Assembly: GCA_018340805.1 (NCBI GenBank)
Contig: JACMZG010001863.1
Span: forward strand, 21,418,085-21,482,084
Source: Microvelia longipes
Lineage: Eukaryota; Arthropoda; Insecta; Hemiptera; Veliidae
Length of the DNA: 64,000 bases
Reading direction: 5' to 3'
The notes under the pieces were generated by a model that saw only the letters and a list, made by a program, of their open reading frames with translations, was not told where the DNA came from and searched no databases. This document shows, piece by piece, positions 8,761-21,210 of this stretch. How positions within the stretch are numbered: position 1 is the stretch's first letter; every line of letters begins with the position of its first letter. The translations under genes and the position numbers were made by a program.

Positions 8761-11145
8761 AATTGCAATTTTATTAATTAACTTAGAATGAACTAAGGCT
8801 GTATTTGTTAGTAATAAAATTAAATAACAGAACTCTGGGACTAGGGGCCCCGCAACTTGATGATGTTAAGATAGACTATAATAAACTCTAAAGGGGCTAA
8901 ATTTGTAAGTAAATGATTCGACGAACTCCAGCAGGGGGCCCCTCGACTTTATGATGTTTATAAAAATACACAACCCATAATCATAACTATAGGGGCATGA
9001 ACTCCATTCATTTAAATTAAATAATATAGCACAACAAATAAACAACACCAACAACCACGTGTCTCCACTAAATATTATCTATTTAAAATAAATTGACAGA
9101 TCCTCCAAATAGCCATCAACAGTGCCTAAAACAAGCGAAAATCATTGATAAATTTTAATCTCTTCTCTATGGTCCTGAGATCTAAATTTAACATGACCCT
9201 AACCCTTGATGCTAACTCATGACCATGAGTTAGCATTAACTCATGAAGTTATTGAACTAGCGGCCCTTTTCTATAATTTCTGATAAGTCAGATTGAGATT
9301 GGATTAATTTCAGCTATCAAATTTTTATCTGACCTTCTCCCTCTTCAGTTTAGTGGCACCTTCGTAAAAAGAAGTTTTCCAAATTATTTGTTTTATCTAG
9401 GCCGAGCTCCTGTTGAACTAATCCATCAATAGATGTGTTTTTAGGATAAATAAAAAAAGGCTGCAACAATAAGGCCTCAGAGAACAATAGCAGCAATCAA
9501 GGATCGGATATAACAATACAATACGCTATTAAAGTCCTTTAAATATTAAAACAAAAAAATTACAAAAGTACTCCTAAAACACTACTAACATCTAATATTT
9601 GGTCCTTTGTTTGAGAAATTCTGTTTTGATATAAAGATTATTTTTGAAAACTGCGAGCAAAAAAATATTGGAATTATATTTTAATTGTATTATTCATAAA
9701 TATTAACCCATGAAGAGTCAGAAAGAGAGCTAACAATATACCAATAAGTTATTATTTGACCTTCTATTCTATTCTGGGTCAAATACTGAGCAGCCTAAAA
9801 GATCCCTTAATCATAAGAAGAGTTTCTTTAGATAATTTTACTTTGCTTTTTCGTAATTTTAATACCCTTTGTCCTGTCGATCGGTTGAATTGCAATTGAA
9901 GAGAATGTGACGCTCACTGTCCAAGTTTTAGATTCCACAGACGTGTTGGATTGAGCAAAAGCCGCCATAACGTCATAAAATTGTGGCAATTATTTTTTTA
10001 ATACTACATTTTTTTCGGATGAAATCAGCCTAGAACCCAATTTCTTTAATATAAAATAGTAAAAAGCAGGGTTTTCTGTAACGATTGAAGTCTGAGATAA
10101 GAAAGCTTACTTCCATACATGTCAGCTTAGGTTATTATATTTCAAACATTGTTGTATGCGTTCAATACATTTCGGAACTCAATTATTGTTCAATAAATAT
10201 TTGTATAAAGAAAAAATAAAAGTAAAAAATAATATGAAAAGAAAAATCCCATGTGGGTACCTACACTTATAATCATACTTATTATAAAGAATCATATCTC
10301 AGGCATGACTATCGTAAGGAAAGGTGAGAAACACGGTAACCTCTGACCTTTACTTATAAATAAAATTTCAAAACAGACGGACTGACAGACGGTCAGGTAC
10401 GACCCACGTATTGTAAACCTGTATTTTACCCACAAACCTACATTTATTTTCTCTATCTGACATCTTACTGAAATATGACAAAAAGAAAGCCCGTGATTTT
10501 ATTTACAAAGCTTGAAACTTTTTAAAGCACCATTATAGTTACAACGTGTAAATGTGTACAAGTGTATCATCGTAAATGAACTCAATGTCTGATATGCTTA
10601 ATTTCATTATGTAAAAAAGTAGTACTGTGTACTTTCATTATGTAAGTTTTCAGTATTAATTAAAGATATTTTTATTAAATAATACTAGTCATTCATTACA
10701 AGTATTCATTACTTTTACCTCCATTACTATTACCTATGTTGCAAATAAAATTAGGACAAGAACATTTTAACTTAGAAAATGAGTATAATTATTTGTTACT
10801 TGAACAAATTTCAACTCAATTGGATAATTTTAAAATTTTTTAATGTAAAACGTATTCAAATCATTTGATAAAAAATAAATTAATTCTGAAAATGAGATGA
10901 ACTCTGTCACATATGTTAGTCCTATAGAAAAGAAAAAGTAAAAAGTCTACTTACTATTTACTTCTCTTTTACTAAGTAGTACTTTTCCTATAGTACTTAC
11001 TAGAGGAAAAGGAAAAAGTCTATTTACTATATAATAAAATATATTACACTAAAATAACTACATTTTTTCCCACTTACTACGTACAATTATGCAATTAATC
11101 ACAAATTACAAGTATAGGTTCAGTACAAGTATAGGTTGGTATAGG
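8761..11145. other. Gene-poor AT-rich stretch
   Basis: No ORF here resembles a protein. A perfect 13 bp inverted repeat (ATGCTAACTCATG, 9209-9221 and 9224-9236, 2 bp loop) is the only clear structure. GGGGCCCC blocks near 8848 and 8936 are two short related GC patches about 90 bp apart. Confidence 0.5.
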
Positions 11146-11149
11146 TCAT

Positions 11150-11474
11150 AATAAACTCTAGGAAACATTATTATAGTGTATGGGATTGACTAAATCAGAG
11201 TTATTGATATTGATTATTTCGTTAAATATATCAGTAGATTTATAGATTTCCTTATAGATTAATAGATTAACAGACCAAGTTTTGTCTCTTTTTGACAAGT
11301 GCTGAGTAATTTAAATTGGTCCAGGTTGTTTTGGTCATAAGTATTTAATACACGAGGAGCAAAACTAGATTCGTAGGTTTCTGGGTGAAAAATTGCATGA
11401 TCGAGTTTGGAAATTCTTGAAGATATTTTTCTTTCCGATTGCTCGGGAACTCCGCTTTTCCCACCAATTGGCAT
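11150..11474 (-). pseudogene. Penelope-like element GIY-YIG C-terminal fragment (left copy)
   Basis: The minus-strand ORF from 11474 to 11259 ends in a segment reading LNTYDQNNLDQFKLL and then CQKETKLG. This is the pattern of the C-terminal part of the GIY-YIG endonuclease domain of Penelope-like retroelements (a loop containing a LNT/H motif, then FKLL, then KGxKLNxLE). The upstream part, with YESSFAPRVLNT, fits the preceding helix. The DNA continues to resemble the opposite-strand copy at 11988-12188 through 11150-11258, but in a broken frame. No catalytic GIY or YIG residues are included. It is a decayed fragment. Confidence 0.6.
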
Positions 11475-11960
11475 TTTTTGTTTTTGTTTTGCTAATAGGA
11501 TTTTCCTAAGGTTTGAATTTTTTCCTAAAAAATTCCTTAAAGTTTGAAATTTGTTCTAAAATATTTCCCTAAGGCTTAACATTTTCTCTATGGTTTGAAA
11601 CTTGCATTTATATTATCTTTTATTTGGAATATTCTTCTTTCATTTTTTTTCTACGACGGCAAACTGATCACTGATCCATTTGGTGTTTTGATTCAAATTA
11701 GGTTCTAATTTGGATCCTATTTGCATGACTTTACGAGTTAATTTTTAAAGTTTATCTATAGTGTTAGGATAACCATTATCTTTTACTTTTATTGTTTTTA
11801 TTTCATGGTTACCATCGTTAGTATTTATGTGTATTTCTGTGTAATTCATGCGAGTTTGACGAGTTATGTATTTTTGCTTTGCAATATACATATACTTTAC
11901 AGTATAGTATATTTTACTCAGCCATAACAATAAATAACTCGTCAAACTCGCAAGGAAAAT
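11475..11960. other. Spacer between inverted PLE fragments, with 16 bp inverted repeat
   Basis: It contains T-rich repeats of a CCTAAGGTTTGAA theme (11505-11600). An exact 16 bp inverted repeat has GCGAGTTTGACGAGTT at 11849-11864 against AACTCGTCAAACTCGC at 11937-11952. No gene is visible. Confidence 0.6.
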
Positions 11961-11987
11961 ATAAATTATCTACATTGCATAGCATGA

Positions 11988-12188
11988 CCCACCCTCAATA
12001 CCCATAAATACAATCTAGACGAATTTAAATTACTCCACATTTGTGAAAAAGGGACAAAACTAAATCTCTTAGGAAATATAGAAATCCATCGATCCACTAA
12101 AAAAATCTTTAATATCTTATGTGAAGTAATAATCAATATCAATAACTCCGTTCTAGTCAAACCCATACACAATAATAATATTCCCTAG
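11988..12188 (+). pseudogene. Penelope-like element GIY-YIG C-terminal fragment (right copy)
   Basis: This plus-strand frame of 66 codons is too short for usual ORF listings. It reads a THKYNLDEFKLLHICEKG block, then TKLNLLGNIEIHRS, and ends in a stop at 12186-12188. It is the C-terminus of a PLE GIY-YIG endonuclease domain (the KLNxLExxEI signature, with one Glu replaced by Gly), which nicks target DNA during PLE retrotransposition. A stop at 11985 and a frame change just upstream separate it from the rest of the domain. Together with the left copy it forms a large inverted repeat spanning about 11150-12190, with the arms clearly diverged. No reverse transcriptase domain lies nearby. Confidence 0.68.
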
Positions 12189-12199
12189 AGTTTATAACC

Positions 12200-13580
12200 T
12201 CAGGTACTTGTAAGTCTATAGACCAAAGAAGTGAGGTAAAATTCGGCAATGTGAATAAATAGAAAATTACAATTATGACAAAAAGCTTTTACTTCTTTCT
12301 ACAAAGGAAAAGATACATAAAAATGATTGGTGAAGTTACATTTACATTTAATGTTAAAATTTCTTCCTATATAATTATTATAAGTTCTAAGAAAATAAAA
12401 TTGTATAAAATACACCATAACTTTTCTGTTAACTTTAACACATTTCTTGTCACGTTGGAAAGTTATCGTTATCTTAACTGAATAAACGTTCGATAAATAT
12501 TTTTATATATTTACTGTAACAACGAGCTTATAAGCCTCAAAAATTTGAATCATTCAATATATGAAGTATATAATACAAATAATTTACACAATATAATTGT
12601 GCGAGAGGCACCTAAGGAAGCTGCGAGAGTGGGACATTACATTATGTCGTGTCAAATATTCATGTTTTGCTAAACTCGGTAGTATCAAATGATATATGTT
12701 TTCCTTGCCAAGCATGATAACGGTTTAAGAGCACTACTACTCACTGGTAAATGCGTCACATTATATTCTTCGGAGTTTTAAATGAAGGTCAGAATGAGTT
12801 CAAGCTCTGTTGGTGTCCTGGTGAGTTAGACGTAACGAAACAGAGTGAGACATGACGAGCCATTCGATCGAATGTCGAATGATGCAAAGCATTGCATTTT
12901 GCTTGCTACATTTTCTAGGTGTCTCTCGCACTAAAATATTGTGTCAAATATTCATGTTTTGCCATAATATTATGGCAATATTATTATATATTCGGTATAT
13001 AATAATACTCGGTAGTGTCACTAGTATCAAATGTTAATAAATTACCATGTAGTACCATATTAAAAAACAAATAAGTAAATACAAATTGAATATATTTATA
13101 TTCAACGTGTATTTACATACATTATATATGTTTTGTATATATTTGTATATAAAACTATTAATCGGTCGTTTTAAATTAGTTTAAATATTTTGAAGTTAAT
13201 ATGTAGCACTATTGATTATAGTAGAGAGTTTAAAATAAAAAAAAAATAAAAAGTAACCGGACTTGATTATCAGCGTTTTATGAATATTCGAAATTAATGC
13301 TGAGTCATATTTGCCTCCTAACGACACGATATGAATACCATAAATATAATCTATAGTGGTATAAAGGAACAACTAGAACTTGAGATTGATTTTCGTTGCA
13401 AGTTTTAACTCTCAAGCATATGAAAACTTGATGCTATGATGATATTGACAGACATATATACAAAAATAATTGTCAATAATTATTAGAAATTTTATCTGAT
13501 CAGAATTTAGCTACTAGAAACGAGAGAGAAAAATAACAAATAATTATAATATACATGAATGATAAAGACTATAATTATGA
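12200..13580. other. Gene-poor AT-rich stretch with short duplicated segment
   Basis: GTGTCAAATATTCATGTTTT occurs at about 12650 and 12942. Both are followed by CGGTAGT and a TATCAAATG block, so a roughly 290 bp segment was duplicated and diverged. A palindrome CATTCGATCGAATG is at about 12861. No gene is recognised. Confidence 0.5.
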
Positions 13581-13589
13581 TAAGTTTTA

Positions 13590-13785
13590 TCAGTATTTTT
13601 AATAATAATAATAATAATTATTATTAATTATTATTATTTTATAATTATTATTATAAATTATTATATATATTTTTATATTATATATTATTATATTATTATA
13701 TATAATAATATAATATATTATATATATTATATATTATATTATTATATATTATTAATTATTATTATTAATAATAATTTGTAATCAG
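13590..13785. repeat. Compound AT/TAA microsatellite
   Basis: Interleaved AATAAT, TTATTA and TATA repeats with no other sequence. Confidence 0.9.
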
Positions 13786-13789
13786 TTAT

Positions 13790-16114
13790 AAAGTATACTT
13801 CTCAAAATTGCCTTCATTATAGGCTCTAACTAGTTAAATCAAAGTTTTAATTGTGCCATCATGTGTTAAAATGAAATGCCATCATAGAAATTTTTAACAT
13901 GCTTAGAACCAGAGATATTTAAATGTTAGTGTATCTTACCCCCCTTCAGAGCGAAAATGCCTCAGGAACGACCTCTGACTAAGTATGAAAGGTAAATGAT
14001 ACAGCTGTGTCTGACTTGAACAAAACAAAAGAAATTAAACCCTCGACTAAAATCTATGAAAGATCACACTTAGCTGACCATTAATTCTATTATTTTCTAA
14101 CTTTAGGAGTTATTGTTAATAAAACGAGAGTAGTAAAAAGAGTTATATGAAATAAAACTAAAATGTACAATGCCATTCTTTTCTGGGCCGTACAGTTCTT
14201 TTACAAAAAGAAACTAATTTGAGGTTTACCTAATTTGTGAATCATGAACATATTTGATTTTTTTCCAGAGTACTATATTATTTAACAAATAAAATATAAA
14301 TTTCAGTCTCATACTTTAGATATTTTATATAGGAGGAAACAATATTTTGCTATGCGAAGTGGGAGACAACCGTACCAACAATGTTTATGTTATAACACGT
14401 TCCAAGTGAACGAACATCTATTGTTAGTATAATGTATACAACATTACAACATAGATGATGTGTGCGTAATATTATTGTTACTATCATTAAATAATGTAAT
14501 CTATATTTTGCTTTTTCAAGTGCGAGTGAAAGTGGAGGCTTTTAATTTTAAGTAAGGCTAGCTTTTGGTTATCAAAATGTAAGATAAAGTGTTTTACATT
14601 TAGGGTTGGGATCAGACCTAAACACATGAAGAGAGTAACTTCTTTATAGGGACGTTCAGATAATTTAAACAAATTGTAAAAGTATGCCTTTAACTAAGGT
14701 GCTGATGTATGCCAGAATGTGGCGCTAATGCAATTGCATAAAAAATACAATACTAAACTTATTATGGTTTTGATCCACATGTTTATAATTCATCGGAGCA
14801 AGAGACCTAATTCAATTGAGGTTTAATATATTTAAACTTTTTTAAAAAATTAAAAATGACTAAAATTTGAATAGAAGTTGCACGTTAAACAAATATTTAG
14901 TAGTTTAAACTCAGACCCAAGAAAAAATATGAAACAAAAAGATTACTGATAACAAAATATTTAACAAGTTGCCAAGGAGTATGGAACAACTACTCCTTGA
15001 TGTTACTTTAAACATGTTGTTTTTATTGTGTTTCGAACTTCTATTGTGTTTTAGTGTCAAATTCATTTTTTTACAATGAAGCTCCAGCGCAGTATGATGG
15101 CCAGCGCAGTACTAGAGAACTCTAGCAGAAACTGTTGTTGGAACTGTTTGAGGACGAAGCGAGTCTTTAGACATACTGCAAAATAAACCACGCAATTCAT
15201 TTTGAGAACGAGCGCAGCGAGTCAGATGAGGAGTGTAAAATTTTCGTAGTACAACGTACCAAATTTTTCCGTAGACTTGGTCAATTTCCTTTGGAATCCT
15301 TGCTCAAGTTTTTGGTTTATGCTTCAAAGTCTGAGCAGTATTACTTATACTTCCTACTAAATTTTTCTAAATTATCAAACTAAGTGTTAAGTTACTTTAA
15401 AGATAAGCATGAACTGAGTTTTTAATTCCTTACTATATTTCTTACTCCATTAGATTTAGGATTGGTTTCATTCAACTCAGATAATCCAAAATCATTGGAA
15501 ATGCCACATCATTTAAAATTTTAGTGAACAGCTAAACTAATTTAAGAAGAATAAGCATAACATAGCCAATGAAACAAAGGCCAAATTAAGTAAAAAGTTC
15601 ATGTATTACTGACTACTTAGTCTATAAAGCATGAACCGATAACTTGGAAGCAATCATTTGACAGGATATTCATTCGGTTTGTAGACCTCCGTGCCAGAAC
15701 TCTTTCAATTTTATTACCAAACTTTTATTTTTAATGGGTAGATTATTACTTATAAGAAAGTTAAATTTGTATTATTTTTTGAACGTTTAAAAAAAATTCA
15801 AATTTTAGTTAATTCACTCTTATAAAAAGTAGAATTTTCTACAAATGGCAATAGATAGTGCCATTTGCGCTACTGGTTTTAGTTTTCGGATGGCAAATTT
15901 AGTCTAGAAAATATAGCCTAGGTTCTAGGAAGCTATAGCCTAGGTTTTACTCTAGAAATATAAATTAAGAAATTGTGGAATATTTATATATTATACAAAT
16001 AAGTAAGAAACCAGCCAACGGCTAAGAAAGTAGTAGTTACTTCTTATGTACCATAAATACTAACTGTAATGAGCGTACCGCTCATATTAGGCTATGAAAG
16101 AATTTAACAAAATA
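13790..16114. other. Gene-poor stretch with two repeat fragments
   Basis: A segment at 15075-15150 (AATGAAGCTCCAGCGCAGTA) resembles 52420-52500 (AATGAAGCTGCTGCGCTAGA), a dispersed repeat. A segment at 15155-15275, with GAGGACGAAGCGAGTC and GAACGAGCGCAGCGAGTC, resembles the 5S-like repeat family in reverse orientation. No protein-coding gene is supported. Confidence 0.45.
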
Positions 16115-16122
16115 ATTGTAAA
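16115..16122. repeat. Target site duplication, left
   Basis: ATTGTAAA here matches GTTGTAAA at 17255-17262 in seven of eight bases, the 8 bp length expected of hAT insertions. Confidence 0.7.
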
Positions 16123-17254
16123 CAGGGGTGGGCTGGCTAGTGAGAGCAAGGGCAGCAGCCCTTCTTGCGCCCCTAAGCCAACAATAAACTTACATATATG
16201 TAAGTACAATAACTTACTTACTTACAAGTATGTAACAATAACTTACATATATGTGTACTTTTAATATACATTATATTACAATTGGGTAATATATTTAATA
16301 CATCAGAGTCTAAGGACCCCAATACTCAACATTATGGCCTAAACAGCTCTTAGAGTCAAATGTTTTAGATACTTAAAATATTCAGAATTGGCTACTATAC
16401 TCAAGCTCTATTTATTATACTTACATAAATATATATGTAACTTACATAAAGATATATGTATATATATCTTTATATATAATACATGCATAATATATAAAGG
16501 TATAGAATCCTCTACTTATTATACCTGGGCCTTTAAGGGCCCCGTTCGATAGACTAGGACCAAAAGGGGCCCTCAACATATTTAATATAATATTCTCAAA
16601 TTGCTACCTAAATCGATAATTTTTAAGGCCTTAGTTCTTTATACCTGGATCTATTATACCACAAGCAGTGACTAAAGCCAAAAGGGGCCATTAACATGCA
16701 ACGCAAATGGACTTTAGAAATTACCGTTTACTTTTAAGTAAGTTTTCTTACCTAAATCTTGGCCCTCTAAGGCCCCTATTCATTATACCCGTATCTGTAA
16801 GAGACCCATTCAGTAGAATAGGACCAAAAAGGGTTTTTCGAATTGCTACCTTAATCTAGGATTTTTAAGGCCCAGCAATTATTTTAAGCAGGAGCTATGC
16901 CCACATGAATTGAGCTATGCCATAAATAAATTGAGATCAAATATATATTCATTGTATTTGACATGGTTTTATTTATGTTTTGTACTTTTTGTAATGTACT
17001 TTCTATTTTAACTTATTTTTTTTTTCTTTGATTTAATTATATAAAATTTAATTAAAATTTCAATTCGAATTAAAATTAAATAGTCTTGCTTAGCTAATTA
17101 TCATTAATACTACTTAAGTTAAAAGTAGACACCTATACTTGGGAAGCAATGTAGGAACCTCCCCCCCCCCAACTTTAGGCTCCTTAAAATGTAATAGCTT
17201 GAGGCCCTTTAAGGCCGAACCCTCTTCGGGCCTAACTGACTCAGTCCGCCACTG
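16123..17254. mobile_element. hAT-like non-autonomous DNA transposon
   Basis: The left end reads CAGGGGTGGGCTGGCTAG. The reverse complement of the right end reads CAGTGGCGGACTGAGTCAG. These imperfect terminal inverted repeats have the CAGNGGNGGNCTG form seen at hAT termini. An 8 bp target duplication with one mismatch flanks the element. The interior has no transposase ORF. It consists of ACTTACATATATGTAAGT simple repeats (16188-16270) and a degenerate tandem repeat. It must have moved in trans. Confidence 0.72.
16500..16875. repeat. Degenerate ~120 bp tandem repeat inside the hAT-like element
   Basis: Units share ATTATACC(T)GG-type starts (about 16520, 16640, 16785), AGGACCAAAAGGGGCC-type middles and TTTTTAAGGCC ends. 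TTGCTACCTAAATCGATAA at about 16599 matches TTGCTACCTTAATCTAGGA at about 16840. Spacing is about 120 bp. Confidence 0.65.
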
Positions 17255-17262
17255 GTTGTAAA

Positions 17263-18250
17263 GGTTTGTGTCTGCTTAGGACCCAATCAGACACACACCA
17301 CACACCTTAATTAAAAACCTGAACTCTAGGAACTATATAGTTCGTGTTCTGCCGAGTGTTTTTATTTTAGGTAAGCAGTGTTAGTGAGATAGATTGATAG
17401 ATTAAAACGCGAAAAAATGACAACAAGGCAATTTAAGCAGCACCACCCTTGCTGAAAAGTGCGAAGGGTAGGGATGTTGGCAGTCCTGTATTCATTGATT
17501 CCCTGGAACCTCCCCACCCCGCCCAGTAACAGCTTTTCCTCAGTCCTGTATTCAGTTCTCAACTAACCGCCGTATCTGTTAAGTGCGAGTTCTCGAAGTC
17601 CTTATTTTTTCTCGTAACTATTTTTTATTTAATTTTTTTCACTTCGATTAATTATTTGTTTTATATTTATACTTACGTTAGCACAATCAAAGTGAAAATG
17701 TTAGTCGTAAATAGGCTTTGAATTTCAATGAATATTATTTACAACCACCAAAGGTAAGCAGTTTTTTTATTTTAAATTATTTTATATTAGATACTTATTT
17801 TTATTAAATATACATTTTTATATATATTCAATAGTACTTATTATTAAATGTTTTAAAGACAAATATTGTTTATGAATGGAAGACAATACGCACATAAAAA
17901 GTACGAGTTTGCAAGCAAAATTGTTTGCATATTTGTATAATAGCGCCTAAATTTTTTAATATTTTCATAATACAGGTATTAATAAATTATAAATTTGTTG
18001 AATCATGGATCTTTGCTTATTTTGGAATTTTTGCAAAAAGACCAGAAAAATGTTTTATTCAAACGAAATTTAAGTTTATATAATAAGTTAAAAAAGAAAT
18101 GCCGTGAAAATAATAGTATTTTTGTGGCTCCTTCTTTGCTATGTTGATCCTATTGATAATATTCTTATTCCTAGAGAAAAATTTTTAATTTTATCATTGC
18201 CCCTAGAAATGTTACAATTTGTAGCTAACTTCTGCTGTGTGCCAAATTTT
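17263..18250. other. No supportable gene
   Basis: AT-rich sequence. A GC-richer minus-strand ORF at 17362-17562 has no recognisable family and no start context. Confidence 0.4.
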
Positions 18251-18255
18251 AAATT

Positions 18256-18533
<278 letters not shown>

Positions 18534-18959
18534 TTAAAATTTGGCACTTTCCAGAAGTTAGCTACAAATAGTAATATACTCTTGGCTGCTCCGAGGCCTC
18601 ATGGTTGTTTTCTTGTATTTAACATATTTAGTAGTTAATATGTATCAAATTTAAGCTCGATACTGACAACTTTTTGAGGTGTTGTGTTAAATTTTTTGCT
18701 ATGTCATTTAATGGGTTAATGAAGTCATACATTATACACAATAGGCCTTGTTGATATTTATAATGTTAATTTTAGTATAAAATTTAAGTCAAATCTGAAA
18801 AAAAGTTTGACTCGAAAGTTATCGTGCGCCACAGGAACATCTAGGAACAAACATCTCGTATGCACTTACACACATTTAAGATACAGAAAAATAGATAGCT
18901 TTAGAAGAATATACGGTGTTCGGCAATCCTCGGTTTAACAATTTTTTTAATTCCAACGA

Positions 18960-19063
18960 TTTTTTGCGTATTCTCAAAGGAAAAATGAGCGTATGAGGCT
19001 GGGGTCTTGGAGGGGGAAGGGGGGTGATTTTTTTAAATATTGGACTCACACACACACACCCAT

Positions 19064-19126
<63 letters not shown>

Positions 19127-19200
19127 TTGATTTAGTGAATCACCCTTAAAACCATCCCCCTCTTTCAAGACCCTAAGATATGCTTCCAATCCTACTTTTA
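18960..19200. mobile_element. Inverted-repeat element with (TA)n core
   Basis: The left arm (GCGTATGAGGCTGGGGTCTT, then GAGGGGGAAGGGGGGTGATT) and the right arm at about 19137-19185 (AATCACCC, then CCATCCCCCTCTTTC, AAGACCCTAAGATATGC) are imperfect reverse complements around a (TA)n tract at 19063-19122. This is the clearest member of the TA-core family. Confidence 0.7.
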
Positions 19201-20936
19201 AAGGCACTGTAATTGGGAACGAATTATATAATTTTTTTAATATTTATAATTGTTCTTATTAAATTTTTCAGGTGTTTTTAACTTGTCAAATTTGTGTCCC
19301 AACTAATATATTTCTTTAAACTTTTGCTTCAAACGTAAACGAACTTTCAGTAATATTTTTGATTAGTAAAACCCAGAATATAAAACATTTCGAAGGCGTC
19401 ATTAGTTAATTTTTATGAGAATTTGATAAGAAATTTTTGTCCGGCAATTGATTTTAAAGATAATCAAGGGTGGCCTCTACTCTTTTACATTTTACTAATT
19501 AGTCGATAATGGATAAATACACGACTTGGCAAAAGCGATTAAGATGTAAGTTGTACTTCAATAAAATATTTAAAATAAAATCGAATGCAGAGTTCAATTT
19601 TTAATATTGACTTCTATTGTCAGTCATTAATTATTATATATGATAATTCAATTATTAAAATCCCTATTTCCAGTGTCAAGAAGACAGCATACTGGAGAGA
19701 GATGTCAGTAGGGAAAAATTGGGAAACCCTCGAAAAATGTGGAAATTGGAAATGAAAAAGCCATGGAAGGGGCGGGGTGTGGCTGATATGAATTGCTAAT
19801 TTAATACCTCGCGCGAAGTCTTTCCCCTGTTAAATAAAGGTTTTTTCTGATACCCAGGGAAGATAGGAGAATTAATTGCTTTGTTTTTCTCCAATTTTAA
19901 CATTTCTAGTATTTAGTAATTTCATTTTAGTGAATTTTTAACAAATAGCTATTAAGAACGCTACATAACTATATCGGAGTAATTAAATTTTGTGGTTGTT
20001 TGTGATGTTAGGTATTCTAGGAAGACGTAATTTTGATTTTTTTTTATTTGACTTGTTGATGCAGTATAAATCTATAGGTACAATTTTTATAACTGCTTAT
20101 AAATTTACAATTATTATAAATCTAAGCAAAGGATACAATCCTTGATACAGAAAATGTTAGTAGTAAATTTTCGAGCTCGATTAGAATCTTATAAATAATC
20201 CTAATGTCTCAAATCTGCAATGTAGTCTATATTGGCATATAGTCTGAATGAGCATAGATGTTGTAAATACATTTTTAGCGTAGGTTTGATTTTTGTAAGG
20301 TATTTTGTTCTATTGTTAGAGGTGTTATGTTACTTTTCAACTTACAACTACATTTTTCCTAAAAAAACAAGTAAACGTGCAATGACCGAACTCCAAGAAT
20401 ATATATTTCAACCCTCTGACATAACGAAACTTTTTACGAGAAAATATCTTAAACTTAATTGAACCAAAGAAAAAGACCATTAGGCAGTGTTACCACATTA
20501 TTTACTCGTTAAATAAATACACTTTCATTTTAAATCTTTGTAATAGTTGGCTAAACTGCTTTGTCATATCACTGAGAAAATTCTGCAATGCTGTTCCTTA
20601 TTGTAGTTTTTAAGAAATAGCTAGAGATGATGACAATATTGTATAATACACAGTGTGCGGAAGTGGGGGCTGGTAGATATTTTGTGACGTTACAAAGGTT
20701 TTTTTTGTTTTCTAGTTGTATTTATTTTTTTGTAGAAACAATATTTTTACTATATAATTTTCGTAAATACTATTACTAATATAATAAAGCGTTCCCACTA
20801 TATTTGGCATATAGAGCAATGAATTCACTTTCTTCTTGAATTCCCTGCATTTTCATTGTGACTTCCTTTAGAACGGCTTAGTTACTGGGCGCTTGTATTT
20901 GGGCTTTGTTTTACTTTTAAATTATTTTCTTATAGA
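19201..20936. other. No supportable gene
   Basis: Ordinary AT-rich sequence with short chance ORFs only (for example 20232-20462). No repeat structure was noticed. Confidence 0.4.
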
Positions 20937-21210
20937 CCAAGAGCCCAGGGGTGTTTTGTTAATAAAAAGTGTAATGGCTGGAACCGGTCTCAATTTTTCG
21001 TAAATACCTTCCTGAACAAGGATCTGCAATTCTGCCGACTCGTATCGGATGGGTGTCCCAGGCAGAACCTTTTACCCCTAAAGTGCGTTCTGCCTGGGAC
21101 ACCCATCCGATACGATTCGGCAGAATTGCAGATCCTTGTTCAGGAAGGTAAAATTGAGACCGGTTCTAGCCATTACTTTTTATTAACAAAACACCCCTGG
21201 GCTCTTGGTC
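20937..21210. mobile_element. Foldback palindrome, about 130 bp arms
   Basis: The left arm begins ACCAAGAGCCCAGGGGTG and the right arm ends CACCCCTGGGCTCTTGGT. Inner arms (TCTGCCTGGGACACCCATCC and its complement) meet around 21068-21084. The arms differ by a few indels and substitutions, for example near 21003-21010 and 21112-21118. It has no ORF and no hammerhead core. It resembles the other long palindromes of the window in form but not in sequence. Confidence 0.75.
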
